NCBI GenBank assembly: GCA_949751835.1
Contig: CATKHK010000056.1
Location: 248,001-312,000, forward strand
DNA: 64,000 nucleotides
Direction: 5' to 3'
From: Blepharisma japonicum
Taxonomy: Eukaryota; Ciliophora; Heterotrichea; Heterotrichida; Blepharismidae
Shown here: piece by piece, positions 46,424-57,067 of the stretch
Layout: every line of letters starts with the position of its first letter
Numbering within the stretch: the stretch's first letter is position 1
Notes under the pieces: generated by a model
Database searches by the model: none
What the model was told of the DNA's origin: nothing
The model's input: only the letters and a program-made list of their open reading frames with translations
Made by a program: the position numbers and the translations under genes

Positions 46424-46967
46424 TTACTTGATTCTTGAATTGCGAGTCTTATTAATAGTTTCATATAATGTCCTAATAGCTCATTCTATATTAAAACCTG
46501 TTTTCGCAGACGCTTCTATATATAAAATATCCCACTCATCAGCTACTTTTTTAGCTTCTTCATATGAGACTTCTCTTTGAATTTTTAAATCACATTTGTT
46601 TCCAATCAGCATTGTCAAGCTGTCTTTTTGGCCAGAATTTTTAATATAACTCATAAATAGCTTCACGTCCTCAAGTGAATTTCTATCAGTTACGCTAAAT
46701 ATAAGAAGAAAACCTAAACTGTTTCGATAATAAGGAAGAGTAATATTTCTAAATCTCACATCGCCTCCTGTGTCTCATGTTTGTAATATAAAGGAAACAT
46801 ATTTGTATTTATCAAATTTGCTTATAAACCTATTTTTCTATAGTCAGAATTACAAAATCTACGCCTATTGTAGGAGTATATGTTTCTCTGAAAATGTCAT
46901 CAAAGTATTTAAGGAGAATTGATGTTTTGCCAGTGCCAGAATTTCCTATAGTGCAAAATTTAATCAT
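46424..46967 (-). CDS. Divergent Rab-like small GTPase, copy 2
   Basis: 175 aa after removing the 16-nt intron 46838-46853. Motifs: G1 GNSGTGKTS (canonical here, unlike copy 1), G2 TPTIGVDF, G3 WDTGGDVRF, G4 GNKCDL, G5 EASAKTG. It shares with copy 1 the Asp in place of the switch II Gln and the lack of C-terminal Cys (ends NSRIK). Since both copies stay open and keep the unusual G3, the change predates the duplication and is probably tolerated or selected. It converges with TPR copy 2 and diverges from the kelch-like gene. Confidence 0.88.
46838..46853 (-). other. 16-nt spliceosomal intron in Rab-like copy 2
   Basis: Identical to the intron of copy 1 (GTAATTCTGACTATAG) and at the same codon position. 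Confidence 0.9.
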
Positions 46968-47644
46968 GCTGCTTAAGAGTTACTCACACATTTTATATAT
47001 TTTTTGCAATATATAAATTTTAAATCGTTTTATCTAATCAGAACTATAAAATTTAAATTTGTTAAGAAAAGAACTTCCATTATTTTTACATATATTGGAT
47101 ACATCCTGTTAAGCTTCCCTGCTGAGGTACGCTGGAATTATGCTGCAAATTTTAATCTTCTGTAAGAAAACTTGTGATCTTCTGTATGTTTTTCAAAAAG
47201 ACAGCTAGAACAAGCCTAAATTTAGAAATAACTCTTCTCAGATATTGGAAATTTTATTTTCCATTTTATATTATACAAATAATTTTCTTTTAAACTATGA
47301 TTTATTATTGAGAGGCAAAGACAGAAAAAGACAGTGCTTATGAGCTTTATCAGCAATAATCTTCATCAAATTTGTGAAAAACAAGGGCCAAATCTCCTCA
47401 ATTTCGATCCCTGCTGAACTGCGGCCAGAACTTGGATCTTACGTCATTAATTAATCCTTCTGGAACTGTTAGTTTCTAAATTTTATAGAATCTCATTGTT
47501 CCTTAATACAGTTTTTTTGCAACTATTTAGAGAGGATCTCATAATTGTAAACTTATAGCATCGGCCTAAAGATTCCTTAACTTTTTCTTTTTTTAAGCTA
47601 AAAGTGCAAATATTAACCCCTAAAATGTAAAAACTAAGAAGTCT
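46968..47644. other. Spacer between divergent Rab-like and kelch-like genes, unit 2
   Basis: About 680 bp matching 42346-43082 with several indels; presumably promoter sequence for both genes. No gene is called. Confidence 0.45.
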
Positions 47645-48565
47645 ATGCTCTTAAATACGGCAAATAACTTAGAAGCAGAACAAAATTCCCGAATAGTCTG
47701 CTCGATTAATGAGAATCAGTGTTCTAATTCTAGTTTAGCGCTTAATCAATCAGATCAAGAAAATAGCAAAACTCACTATCATATTGGTTCTCTTTACCTT
47801 ATCATAAAAGATCGAGCAAGTAACAAGACTTCTTTGTTTGTTTATGATACCGAAAGAGAAAGAGAAGAAATAAAAGTACTGAAAACACCAGAATCGCTAG
47901 ATAGCTCCACATGCATAACCCAACTTCCGAATTGTGAATTATTTTTCTTTGGTAAATATCCAATTTCTGGAATCTCATTGGTAATTGATACTAATTATGA
48001 AGCTAGGAAGATGCCATCTGGAATACCTTGTAGCTATTCATCGAGTATCTATTTTAAAAGATCTGTCTATTGCTTTGGAGGATATGCAGATAATGTTAAT
48101 GTTTTAGCTCTATCTACTAGGTTTGATTTGGATTGAAAGCGATGGATAAAGCTATCCCCAATGCCACAATCCGATTTTTCATGCCATAGTATAATCTGCA
48201 ATGGGAATATTTTAATCTCTGGTTATAAAAGTAGAAACCTTTGGCTATATACAGTAGATATAGACTCTTTTTCCACAATCCCTTATGACTTTAAAGATGA
48301 TGCAAAAAAGATCCTAATAAAGGCAGAGAGGCTGTATTTGATTGAGTGCAGCATATGTGGATTGATATATGAGAGTGAAATTGGAGATGAGTATACCTGA
48401 AAACAAATGACAAATTCAATGATTAATTATTACCCTGATCAAGTTTATTGCTCTTATAATAAAGGATGAATTTATATTGGATGTTTTAGAAGAGCTAACT
48501 GTGAGTGCTATAAGTTTAGTCTGGATAAAAAAGAGGTGATTAAATTAAATCGAAATAAACTTTAA
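47645..48565 (+). CDS. Kelch-like beta-propeller protein, intact copy
   Basis: 306 aa with TGA as Trp (for example FDLDWKRWIKLSPMP). Kelch-type signatures are present though degenerate: SIYFKRSVYCFGGY, then a Trp/Met/Pro strand, SIICNGNILISGY and RNLWLYTVDIDSF; each shows the hydrophobic-GG/SG-then-aromatic spacing of a propeller blade. The N-terminal 60 residues are polar (Asn/Ser/Glu-rich). Kelch propellers bind proteins; no BTB or other effector domain is seen. The start at 47645 matches the conserved start of the truncated copy in unit 1. It could be somewhat longer at the N-terminus. Confidence 0.75.
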
Positions 48566-48954
48566 TTATTAAACAGCTAATGTGAAATCTCACTTTATTT
48601 TTATAGAATAACAATTTATACATAAGCTGCCTCTGGATTTTTAACCAATGAATTGGCATATTAAAATATTAAATTTTCAAAAGTATAGACTAGTATTCAT
48701 ATTGCTAAGGTGGAGCAAAGAACAGTTGGCAAATATCGACTAAACATGAATTTTCCAATTTGGGTTGTCTCTCAACCCATGGCAAAATATTTAATTATCC
48801 TAGTTATTTAGGTAACGCTTATGAAACCTTAACAATAAACTTTCAGAACTATAGCACGAAACAATTCATTATTCCGTCCCCTGAGTGAGAAAAATTGTTT
48901 TTATTTGTTGAAAAAGGCTTAAAATTGTATATAATACTTGGATAAATCCCTTAA
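48566..48954. other. Intergenic region
   Basis: About 390 bp; no gene or repeat recognised. Confidence 0.4.
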
Positions 48955-51308
48955 GCAAATTTTTTCGATTCGTTAATTCAGATTCTAACTTCATTAACAT
49001 TATTTTTTATAATTCAACAATAAGCTTGGTTTAAACAAAATTCAAAATGTGACTTTAAGTTTTTGACTCTCATTTTGCTATGTAAATCTTTAGCTTTTAG
49101 AAAATATTTTTCGGCTTCTTCAGGATTTATAAATAAATTTGAAACCGCAATATTGTTATCTAAATTAAATATAACTTCGGATGATTCAGGCTTTATTCCA
49201 AAAATGTATAAAGCCTTTACATAATAATCAATAGATTGTTTTATCTCTTGCTTCATTCCATAAAAAACACCTAAATATAGGAATAAATTACCTAATTTTG
49301 GATTATCATAGACAAGACATTGTTCAAAAAGTTTGGTTGACTCCAAAAATAAATCAATAGCGGCGTCACATTTACTGTATAAGTAATATAAAATGCCTAT
49401 GAGGTAATTAAATTTAAAAAATTGCCATTTATCTAATAATCTTTTTGAGTTTAAATATATTTTTCATTTCATAAACCATGATTCAGATTCTTCATAATCT
49501 TTTAAATAAATACTTTTGAATGCACATAAACAGTAAATTTCGCCTTTTTCATCATTATCATGTTTCAGCAACACTTTTCTATTTTGCTGTCAAATATCAA
49601 TAAGAATATTAACCTGATCTATATTCCGACTAAATAAATAAAATGTGCATAAAATATCATAAAACAAAAAGCTATTATTGTTTTGATCCTTCAACTTCTC
49701 TATTTTTTCATTTAATCTCTGTATTCGATTATCAAATTCATTGAAATTGTGAGTTATAATATAAAATTCCAAAATATTAAGCTCAATAATAAAATAAAGC
49801 CAATTAGAGTTAGGATTTTTTTGACATAAATTAATGCTTCTTCGCAAAAATAGCTCACATTTTTCAAAATTTACTATATTCCATTTAATATTTCCAAGAA
49901 TCCTGTACGTAGAACTAAATTTCATAGTTTCTATAAACTCAGAATTTTTGCATAATTTTAAACAACTTTTTGCCATTTTTTGAGCTTGCTTAAATTCAAA
50001 ATTTTTTAAATAGAGCTCAGCCAGTTTAAGATATATATCTATCAGATTTTTTTTTGTTGTATTTCTGTGATTTATTTTTTGCTTTAGAAAATGCTGTTTG
50101 ATTTTTCAAAGTTATTCAGATTATTATAAACTTCTCAAAGTTTAAAATGCAAATTAATTGAAATTTGATAATTTTTTTGGATTTTTTTTCAGAGATTTAT
50201 ACCCAAAATGTACTTTTCTATTGCTATTTCATATTCGCCTTTCAAAATATGAAATTCTGCGATATTTAAATACCAATTCTGCAAATCAGAGTGCGAGTTA
50301 ATGGCAGAAGAATCAATGAAATTTTCGCATTTATCATAGTAAATTTTTGCATTTGCTAAATCTAGTCTGCTTTGATATAAAAAACCAAGATAAAGTCAAA
50401 TATAAAATTTTTCTCTCTCATCTTGAACTCCTTCTTCGCATTCTAGGGTATATTTTATAGCATTTTTATATTTTTCTTATAGAAACATAAATCCTTGACG
50501 CTTCATAAGCAATTAAATTTTTTTTATCAGGAAATGTGCATATGAGATTCTTTGTAGTTTTCTTTATTGATAAACTTATTTCTGCTGCTTCTTTTTCTCT
50601 TGAAATTTGATCTGTCACACTTAAAGCTAAATTTAAAATTTCTTTACAAATATTTGGATATGAAATTACTTTTTCACTTATTGACTTGCACAATAAAAAT
50701 GATTTTTTAGCATAGTCATATTTTTTAAACCATAAGTACTCAATACCTCTTTGGTAAGTAAAAGCAAATAAATCTTTATTATTTTCTAAAATCCAATTAA
50801 TTTCACATCCCATTAGATCAATGAGTGCAAAATAATTAAAATTGTAAATATGAAGGATAATTTTTTTAATTTGTAAAAAATCTATCACATCGTTTTGGAA
50901 TATATTTTGTATGGAAATTTCTTCAATAAATTTATTTGTTTCATGCTGAGGTCTACTCAAAAAGAATTCTATTGGGCTAAGAAACAAATCATTTTTAATA
51001 TATTTTGCATTCTGAACAAATTCCAATAGATTGTCAATTTGCTTAATTTGCCTGCATAATTCACTATAATATCTTGCATCTGCTATAGGTAGAGATAGCC
51101 TTGAATTTATAATAGATTTTATTTGCTCTAAATATAAAAATAATTTCTTTCGAGACTCTTCGTCAATATTTTTGTATAAACTTATAATCATTTTGTTTAA
51201 TAAATCAGAGCACTTGTGATCTTCTACATGATTTTTGCAAAGATAGATGGAGCAAGTGCACAAGTTTAATGCATCTTCTCCGCAGACTTCGCAAATTATA
51301 TTTTCCAT
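48955..51308 (-). pseudogene. Zinc-finger/TPR family 2, copy A (frameshifted)
   Basis: Begins with an open 280-codon stretch: MENIICEVCGEDALNLCTCS with a B-box/HIT-like Cys/His pattern (C6, C9, C17, C19, C24, H27, H31, C33). Near 50480 small deletions shift the frame (SIENY becomes SIRK followed by a stop). Further indels occur between 49980 and 50460, while later blocks (49590-49976 and 49014-49346) are open again. Homology to copy B fades at about 48955. Probably a pseudogene, though the conserved 5' part could still encode a truncated zinc-finger protein. Confidence 0.8.
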
Positions 51309-51409
51309 TTAATTATTATCGAATTACAAATTATTTCTATAATTTATGATTGAAATAAAATCTAAACTAAAATCTGTATAATATTTAAAGTTAAATATTT
51401 TAATACCTA
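51309..51409. other. Upstream flank of TPR family 2 copy A
   Basis: Similar to the upstream flanks of the family's other copies (53320-53400, 59735-59845, 63039-63150), including the AATAAAATCTAAACTAAAAT stretch; probably promoter sequence. Confidence 0.5.
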
Positions 51410-51620
51410 CTGGCATGCTATATTTTTATAATAGATTTTTATTTCGAATCTTGAATTATGAAGCTATGGAATTTTTCATATAAGCCTAATGGTGCATTTT
51501 ATATTATATCCTGTTTTAAAGAACTTATATATATAAATTATCCCTCTAACCCAAATTTTAGCTTGTTTATTAGAGTTTTTCGTGATTTATAGTTGCATTT
51601 TATTTGCAATTATATTTCAA
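51410..51620 (-). pseudogene. Decayed Rab-like 3' relic upstream of TPR copy A
   Basis: Aligns with the 3' coding part of the Rab-like genes: the region from the C-terminal helix back past ASAK towards NKCD, with landmarks equal to ATTCTATATT and CATTTATTTxCAAT. It is strongly diverged and not open. The same relic lies upstream of TPR copies B and C. Confidence 0.55.
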
Positions 51621-51710
51621 AATATTTTTTGTGCAAAATCATTATATAATCCAATCATAGATTCAATTCTTAAGTGGCTACTCTTTAGATTATTACTTGC
51701 CTCATAGTTA

Positions 51711-53060
51711 ATATATGAGTAATCCATTTTCTCGTAGTAATTTAAAACATATAGAAATTAAAACTTAAGTTTGTCAGAGATTTTTAAAATCAACAAAATA
51801 TAATAAAAGAGTTTTATTTTCAATTTAATAATAAGTTGACCTATTTTATTTATTAATTTGGGCATAATTTAAAATTAAAATATTATGCTTATAATTGCTC
51901 GTATAACCCAAATTTGGCAATAGACTGAGATTGTGTTTGAGAGAATTTGATTAGAAAAGTTTGCAGTCTCATCGCCTTCCAAAAAAACTAAAATGTGTCC
52001 TGCACACCCAGATTCTATAAAAAACAAAATTTCTCTTAAAACTCAAAAATCTCCTCATAAATTTCTGATTAATAAATATGAAATATACATAAAATATGTA
52101 AAAATCGCAAGCAGTCCATATATCTTACATATCTTTCACTCATTTTCCTCTAAATTAAAACTGTTTTTGCGCTTTTCCTTGAATTCTTTTCAAATATCTA
52201 CCAAATATTTAAGAGTTGTGTCATAGGAAAGGATAAAATAAATGATAAGGAGAAATGCAATTATAAATGAAAAATATAAAAAAATACAAAAATACAAAAA
52301 ATCAAATAAATCAAGCTCAGAGTAAAAAATTCATTTCAGAATGAATACTGTATTGATAATAGTAAAAATTTTATATTTTCCTAAGATATTATAAAACTCT
52401 AGCATTCAAAAATCTTCATATTTTATTTTTGCTCATGTCAATAAATAAATTCCAAGCATTATTGCAAATAAGATAAAATATTCAGATTTTTCTGCCGAAA
52501 AATGATAGAGTAAAAGGAAAAAAGAATTTAACATTCCAAGAAGGGCAGATCTCTTTGCTTTTAGAGATTGTCATCTATGATAGGACATAAAAATTAAAGA
52601 TAGGATACCTGAAACTCAAAAGCTAATTCAATAGATGACATTTGTATATTGAAGAAGATTGAGAATCCAAATTCATAAAAATCTTAACAAGTCTTTTAGG
52701 TTGAAATCTTTTAATAACAAAAGCCCTGAGGAATTTAGAAAAAATGAGATTTCGATCTGGTAAGAGTCAAAAAGCGCTAAAGGAATATAGTTTACAAAGA
52801 AAAGCAAAAATCAACTAAATACAGCTTTTTCACCCTTTTCAGTTGGACCTAAATACTTTTGGGAATAAAATCAGTCAAAAATTGCCAAGCTAAAAATAAT
52901 AATTCAGATAACCATTTTATAAGCTTATAATGTGATAGGAGAGTCAGTTAGGCCATTTTAATTGGCAATAAGATTTTCAGCTAAGACTATTAGTAGGAGT
53001 ATATCTTGGCAGAAAATCAGTTTAGGTAGGCCTTAAAAGATAGTATTATTGAAAAATGAG
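51711..53060. repeat. Membrane-gene duplication, unit 1
   Basis: Matches 53815-55255 from the AGTAATCCATTTTCTCGTAG block downstream of the gene to the AGTTTAGG...TTGAAAAATGA block upstream. It carries one multi-pass membrane gene. Confidence 0.85.
51875..52915 (-). CDS. Multi-pass membrane protein, paralogue 1
   Basis: 346 aa, open from the ATG at 52913-52915 to the TAA at 51875-51877 only if TGA is Trp; the chain uses many TGA codons, so standard-code gene finders would miss it. About seven to eight hydrophobic segments are visible, starting MVIWIIIFSLAIFDWFYSQK, with others including WFLLFFVNYIPLALF, SEYFILFAIMLGIYLLTW and FLYFCIFLYFSFIIAFLL. Short charged loops (KEFKEKRKNSFNLEENEWK) separate them. 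No known transporter or receptor signature is recognised. Two paralogues lie at 53974 and 55514. Function unknown. Confidence 0.8.
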
Positions 53061-53074
53061 ATCAATCATAACCA

Positions 53075-53320
53075 TTTATAATATCTTGCATCTATTATAG
53101 GTAGAGATAGACTTGAATTTATAATAGATTTTATTTTGCTCTAAATATAAAAATAATTTCTTTCGAGACTCTTCGTCAATATTTTTGTATAAACTTATAA
53201 TCATTTTATTTAATAAATCAGAGCACTTATGATCTTCTGCATGATTTTTGCAAAGATGGTGGAACAAAAGCAAAAGTTTAATGCATCTTCTCCACAGACT
53301 TCGCAAATTATATTTTCCAT
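53075..53320 (-). pseudogene. 5' fragment of zinc-finger/TPR family 2
   Basis: Matches roughly the first 80 codons of the MENIIC gene, including KCSDLLNKMIISLYKNIDE, but with frameshifts in the zinc finger. It is cut off near 53070, where membrane-gene flank sequence begins. Confidence 0.85.
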
Positions 53321-53639
53321 TAATTGTTATAGACTTACAAAGTATTTCTATAATTTATGATTGAAATAAAATCTAAACTAAAATGTGTATGATATTTAAA
53401 ATTAAATCTGCACTAATATAAAAATTCATATCTAAATTTCACTTTATCTTGAAGGATTACTAAAAATTTTGGGGCTATATTTAATGGCCTCTTTATAGTT
53501 TCTGTAGAGACATAGACCATAAAAATTAATTTGTATAAGTTGGTAAAGAGCATTGCAGAGTCTTTATTAATAAATAATAATCATTTCTTCTCTGACAATA
53601 AATATTCTTATATTTGAAAGATAGTTGCATTTAACAGAT
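53321..53639. other. Intergenic mosaic sequence
   Basis: Flank of the TPR fragment followed by AT-rich sequence with no clear match. Confidence 0.35.
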
Positions 53640-53765
53640 TTACTCTTAAAACTTCAATTCTATAGTAAAATATACATTATTGTACAGCTAAAAATCCCAT
53701 CAAAGTATTTTTGAAGAATTGAGATTTTTCCAGTTTCAAAATTATCTAAAAAGCAAAGTTGTACC
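53640..53765 (-). pseudogene. 5' fragment of a Rab-like gene
   Basis: On the minus strand it reads from an ATG at 53763-53765 with a decayed G1 motif (ETGKIS) and QKYFDGIF, matching the first 26 or so codons of the Rab-like genes at 42345/46967. The switch I and intron region is only partly recognisable and the rest is absent. Confidence 0.65.
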
Positions 53766-53973
53766 ATGCTGCTTCTTGAGAATTACTAATTAATTTTAAA
53801 TTAATTTTACAATATAAGAGTAATCCATTTTCTCGTAGTAATTTAAAAACATATAGAAAAAAAACTTAAGTTTGTAGGAGATTTAAAATCAACACCCTAG
53901 AATAAAAGAGTATTATTTTCAATTTAATAATAAGCTGACCTATTTTTTTTATTAATTTGGGCATAATTTAAAA

Positions 53974-55114
53974 TTAAAATATTATGTTTATAATTGCTCG
54001 TATAATTCAAATTTGGCAATAGACTGAGATTGTGTTTGAGATAATTCGATTAGAAATGTTCGCAGTCTCATCACCTTCCAAAAAAACTAAAATGTTTCCT
54101 GTACACCCAGATCCTATAAAAAACAAAATTTCTCTTAAAACTCAAAAATCTACTCATAAATTTTTGACTAATTCATATGAAATATACATAAAATATGTAA
54201 AAATCACAAGCAGTCCATATATCTTGCATATCTTTCACTCATTTTCCTCTAAATTAAAACTGTTTTTTCGCTTTACCTTGAATTCTTTTCAAATATCTAT
54301 CAAATATATAAGAGTTGTAACATAGGAACGGACAAAATAAATTAAAAGGAGAAATGTAATTATAAATGAAATATATAAAAAAATACAAAAATACAAAAAT
54401 TCAAAAAAATCAAGTTCAGGGTAAAAAATTAATTTCAGCATGAACACTGTATTGATAATAGTAAAAATTTTATATTTTCCTAATATATTATAAAACTCTA
54501 GCATTCAAAAATCTTCATATTTTATTTTTGCTCATGTCAATAAATAAATTCCAAGCATTATTGCAAATAAGATAAAATATTCAGATTTTTCTGCCGAAAA
54601 ATGATAGAGTANNNNNNNNNNNNNNNNNNNNNNNNNNNNNNNNNNNNNNNNNNNNNNNNNNNNNNNNNNNNNNNNNNNNNNNNNNNNNNNNNNNNNNNNN
54701 NNNNNNNNNNNAAAGGAAAAAAGAATTTAGCATTCCAAGAAGGGCAGATTTCTTTGCTTTCAGAGGTTGTCATCTATGATAGGACATAAAAATTAAAGAT
54801 AGGATACCTGAAACTCAAAAGCTAATTCAATAGATGACATTTGTATATTGAAGAAGATTGAGAATCCAAATTCATAAAAATCGAAAAAGGTCTTTTAGAT
54901 TGAAATCTTTTAATAACGAAAGCCCTGAGGAATTTAGGAAAAAGGAGATTTCAATCTGGTAAGAGTCAAAAAGTGCTAAAGGAATATAGTTTACAATGAA
55001 AAGCAAAAATCAACTAAATACAGCTTTTTCACCCTTTTCAGTTGGATCTAAATACTTTTGAGAATAAAATCAGTCAAAAATTGCCAAGCTAAAAACAATA
55101 ATTCAAATAACCAT
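53974..55114 (-). CDS. Multi-pass membrane protein, paralogue 2 (contains the N gap)
   Basis: Collinear with paralogue 1 from the ATG at 55112-55114 to the TAA at 53974-53976, with many TGA-Trp codons and the same hydrophobic segments (for example LEFYNILGKYKIFTIINTVF). The span is 1141 bp; without the 100 Ns it is 1041 bp, exactly the length of paralogue 1. The bases flanking the Ns (GATAGAGTA and AAAGGAAAAAAG) join to reproduce the uninterrupted paralogue sequence. If so, the gene is intact at 346 aa. Function unknown. Confidence 0.7.
54612..54711. other. Assembly gap (100 N)
   Basis: A run of exactly 100 N, a conventional placeholder of unknown size. Comparison with 52500-52520 suggests that little or no sequence is actually missing. 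Confidence 0.95.
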
Positions 55115-55255
55115 TTTATAAGCTTATAATTTGATAGAAGGCCATTTTAATTGACAATAAGATTTTCAGCTAAGACTAGTTAGTAGGAGTATATCTTGGC
55201 AGAAAATCAGTTTAGGCAGACCTTAAAAGATAGTATTATTGAAAAATGAACTCAA

Positions 55256-55513
55256 TCTTTGAATCTATCTGCGAAATTTAAATCTGATTATCAGTTTAAA
55301 ACTTTGTAAATATAAATAAAAAATAAATTTATTTTAAGGCTTTTCTTCTTGCAAATTTCATTAAGAATATTTTGGCTAGAACTTTATTCTAATCTGATAT
55401 TAGATTGAAAAATAATCTTTTTCTGAAGAAAAACTATCGACAAAGTAGTCCAGAATATATCCACTAGAAAAAAGTAGTGGCTAAAAACATGCCACAGAAT
55501 TTACGTATGTCTC
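55256..55513. other. Intergenic region
   Basis: About 260 bp, AT-rich; nothing recognised. Confidence 0.4.
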
Positions 55514-56527
55514 TTAAATTATTACTATAAAAATTCTCCTAACTATCCAAACTAGACTATTTACTGAGAAAAAATTTAATATCAGCTGAGCAACGTAATT
55601 AGCATTCCCATATTCTGGATAAATTAAAATTTCTCCTATTTTCCCAGCAGCAATAAAGATCATTAATTCTCTTAAAACTCAAAATTCTCCTCATAGATTT
55701 TCAACTAAATTATAAGCCAGATATAGGGCATATGTAAAAAATATAATGAGACTATAAATCTTGCATATTTTTCATAAACACTCTTCAATATGGATAAATT
55801 TTTGGCGTTTTTCTAGAAGTTCTGCTCAAATTAATGCAAAAAACTTATAAGTAGATACATAGCAAGTTAGAAAATAAGAACTTATTAAGCACACTATAAC
55901 AACATAAAAACAAAAAATAAGCAAAAATAATAAAATATCAAAAATATCGTGATCGAAAAAAATTCTCTTTAGTGTGAAAATTGTTGCAACGATCATAAGA
56001 TTAATGTAATCCATAATAATACCAGATAAACATTCTCTTCTTTGACCAAGGTAGGTGAGCTTAATATGTGTTAGTATAAATAATTCAATAGATATTGCAT
56101 ATAACATAAAATACTCACTATTTGCTGATGAAAAATTGTAAAGCAATAAGAAAATAGAATTTAGATTTGCAAAATAGAATGATCAAAATGCTTGTCTGCC
56201 TTCAGATGTTTTATATAATGTAGCTACGGATGCAAATCCAGATATCCAAAATCCATATCAATAAATTTTTCCTGGATATTCAAGAAGCAAGCCATATAAA
56301 ATTTTTAAATTGCTTGCAGGATCGATATTGCTGAGAAACGTATATTCTTCATATGAAGAAATTTCATTTTGATAAGCTTCAAAAAATGCCAAAGGGATAT
56401 AGTTGATAAAAAATAAGAAAATGCAAGAATAAGAAACTTTTTCTTGATCTCTAGCTTGTGATAAATATTTTGCAGCATAAAATAAATCAAAAATGATCAA
56501 GCACAACAAAAAAACAAAGATAGCCAT
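55514..56527 (-). CDS. Multi-pass membrane protein, paralogue 3 (diverged)
   Basis: 337 aa with TGA as Trp, from the ATG at 56525-56527 to the TAA at 55514-55516. Same layout as paralogues 1 and 2: MAIFVFLLCLIIFDLFYAAK, CIFLFFINYIPLAFFEAYQ, NSIFLLLYNFSSANSEYFML, ILLFLLIFCFYVVIVCLISS, and a final part resembling NLWGEFWVLRE. It is clearly homologous but much more diverged than paralogues 1 and 2 are from each other, and stays open, which suggests the family is under selection. Function unknown. Confidence 0.8.
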
Positions 56528-56594
56528 TTTAGGTAGTTATTTTTATAAAGATAAATGGAAAGCAAAAGGCTTAAAAAAATAGCAAAGAACAATG

Positions 56595-56904
56595 ATTTAA
56601 TAGATATTCAAAAGTATCTTACTTTAAGAGATCTAATTGATTTGAATTCATGAATAATAAATATGGCGAGAGGACATGCAACTTCAAATGGATAACTATA
56701 ATAGGCAAGGCATTGTTCAAAAAATTTGGTTGACTCCAAAAATAAATCAATAATGGCGTCATATTTACTGGATAAGTTATATAGAATGCCTATGAGGTAA
56801 TTAAATTTAAAAAATTGCCATTTATCTAATATGTTAGGTATATTTAGGTTTGGCCATTTTGGATCTGAAAAAAGATGGTTAGTGATTAATTCTCTTATCT
56901 TCAA
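56595..56904 (-). pseudogene. Internal fragment of zinc-finger/TPR family 2
   Basis: The segment DKWQFFKFNYLIGILYNLSSKYD...AIIDLFLESTKFFEQCL matches a TPR block of copy B (DKWKLFQFNSLIAILYSLSG), joined to unrelated sequence on both sides. No start or zinc finger; a relic. Confidence 0.75.
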
Positions 56905-57067
56905 AACTTAATCTTTAATCTTTTGGAATTCTGATATTTTATTATCTAATATCTTCTTTACTGCACTTGTCAGGAAGAGCTATTAATACTTAAATTATTA
57001 TTCTGCTTAAAAATTTAATAATTATGAATACAATAAACAAAAGCTAATTGGTTTCTATATAGATAAT
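56905..57067. repeat. 3'-flank element of TPR family 2, copy 1 of 3
   Basis: A noncoding block starting near CTTAATCTTTAATC and containing AGGAAGAGCTATTAAT and AATTATGAATACAATAAACAAA. It precedes the 3' end of TPR copy B and recurs at 60205-60370 (before copy C) and 63885-64000. Confidence 0.8.

Larger units (their letters stand above)
43401..47965. repeat. Unit 2 of the 4.6-kb tandem duplication
   Basis: Second, direct copy of the TPR - Rab - kelch block. The match to unit 1 ends at about 47965 within the kelch gene; everything after that is single copy. Confidence 0.93.
53815..55255. repeat. Membrane-gene duplication, unit 2
   Basis: Second copy of the 51711-53060 block; it includes the 100-N gap. 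Confidence 0.85.
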
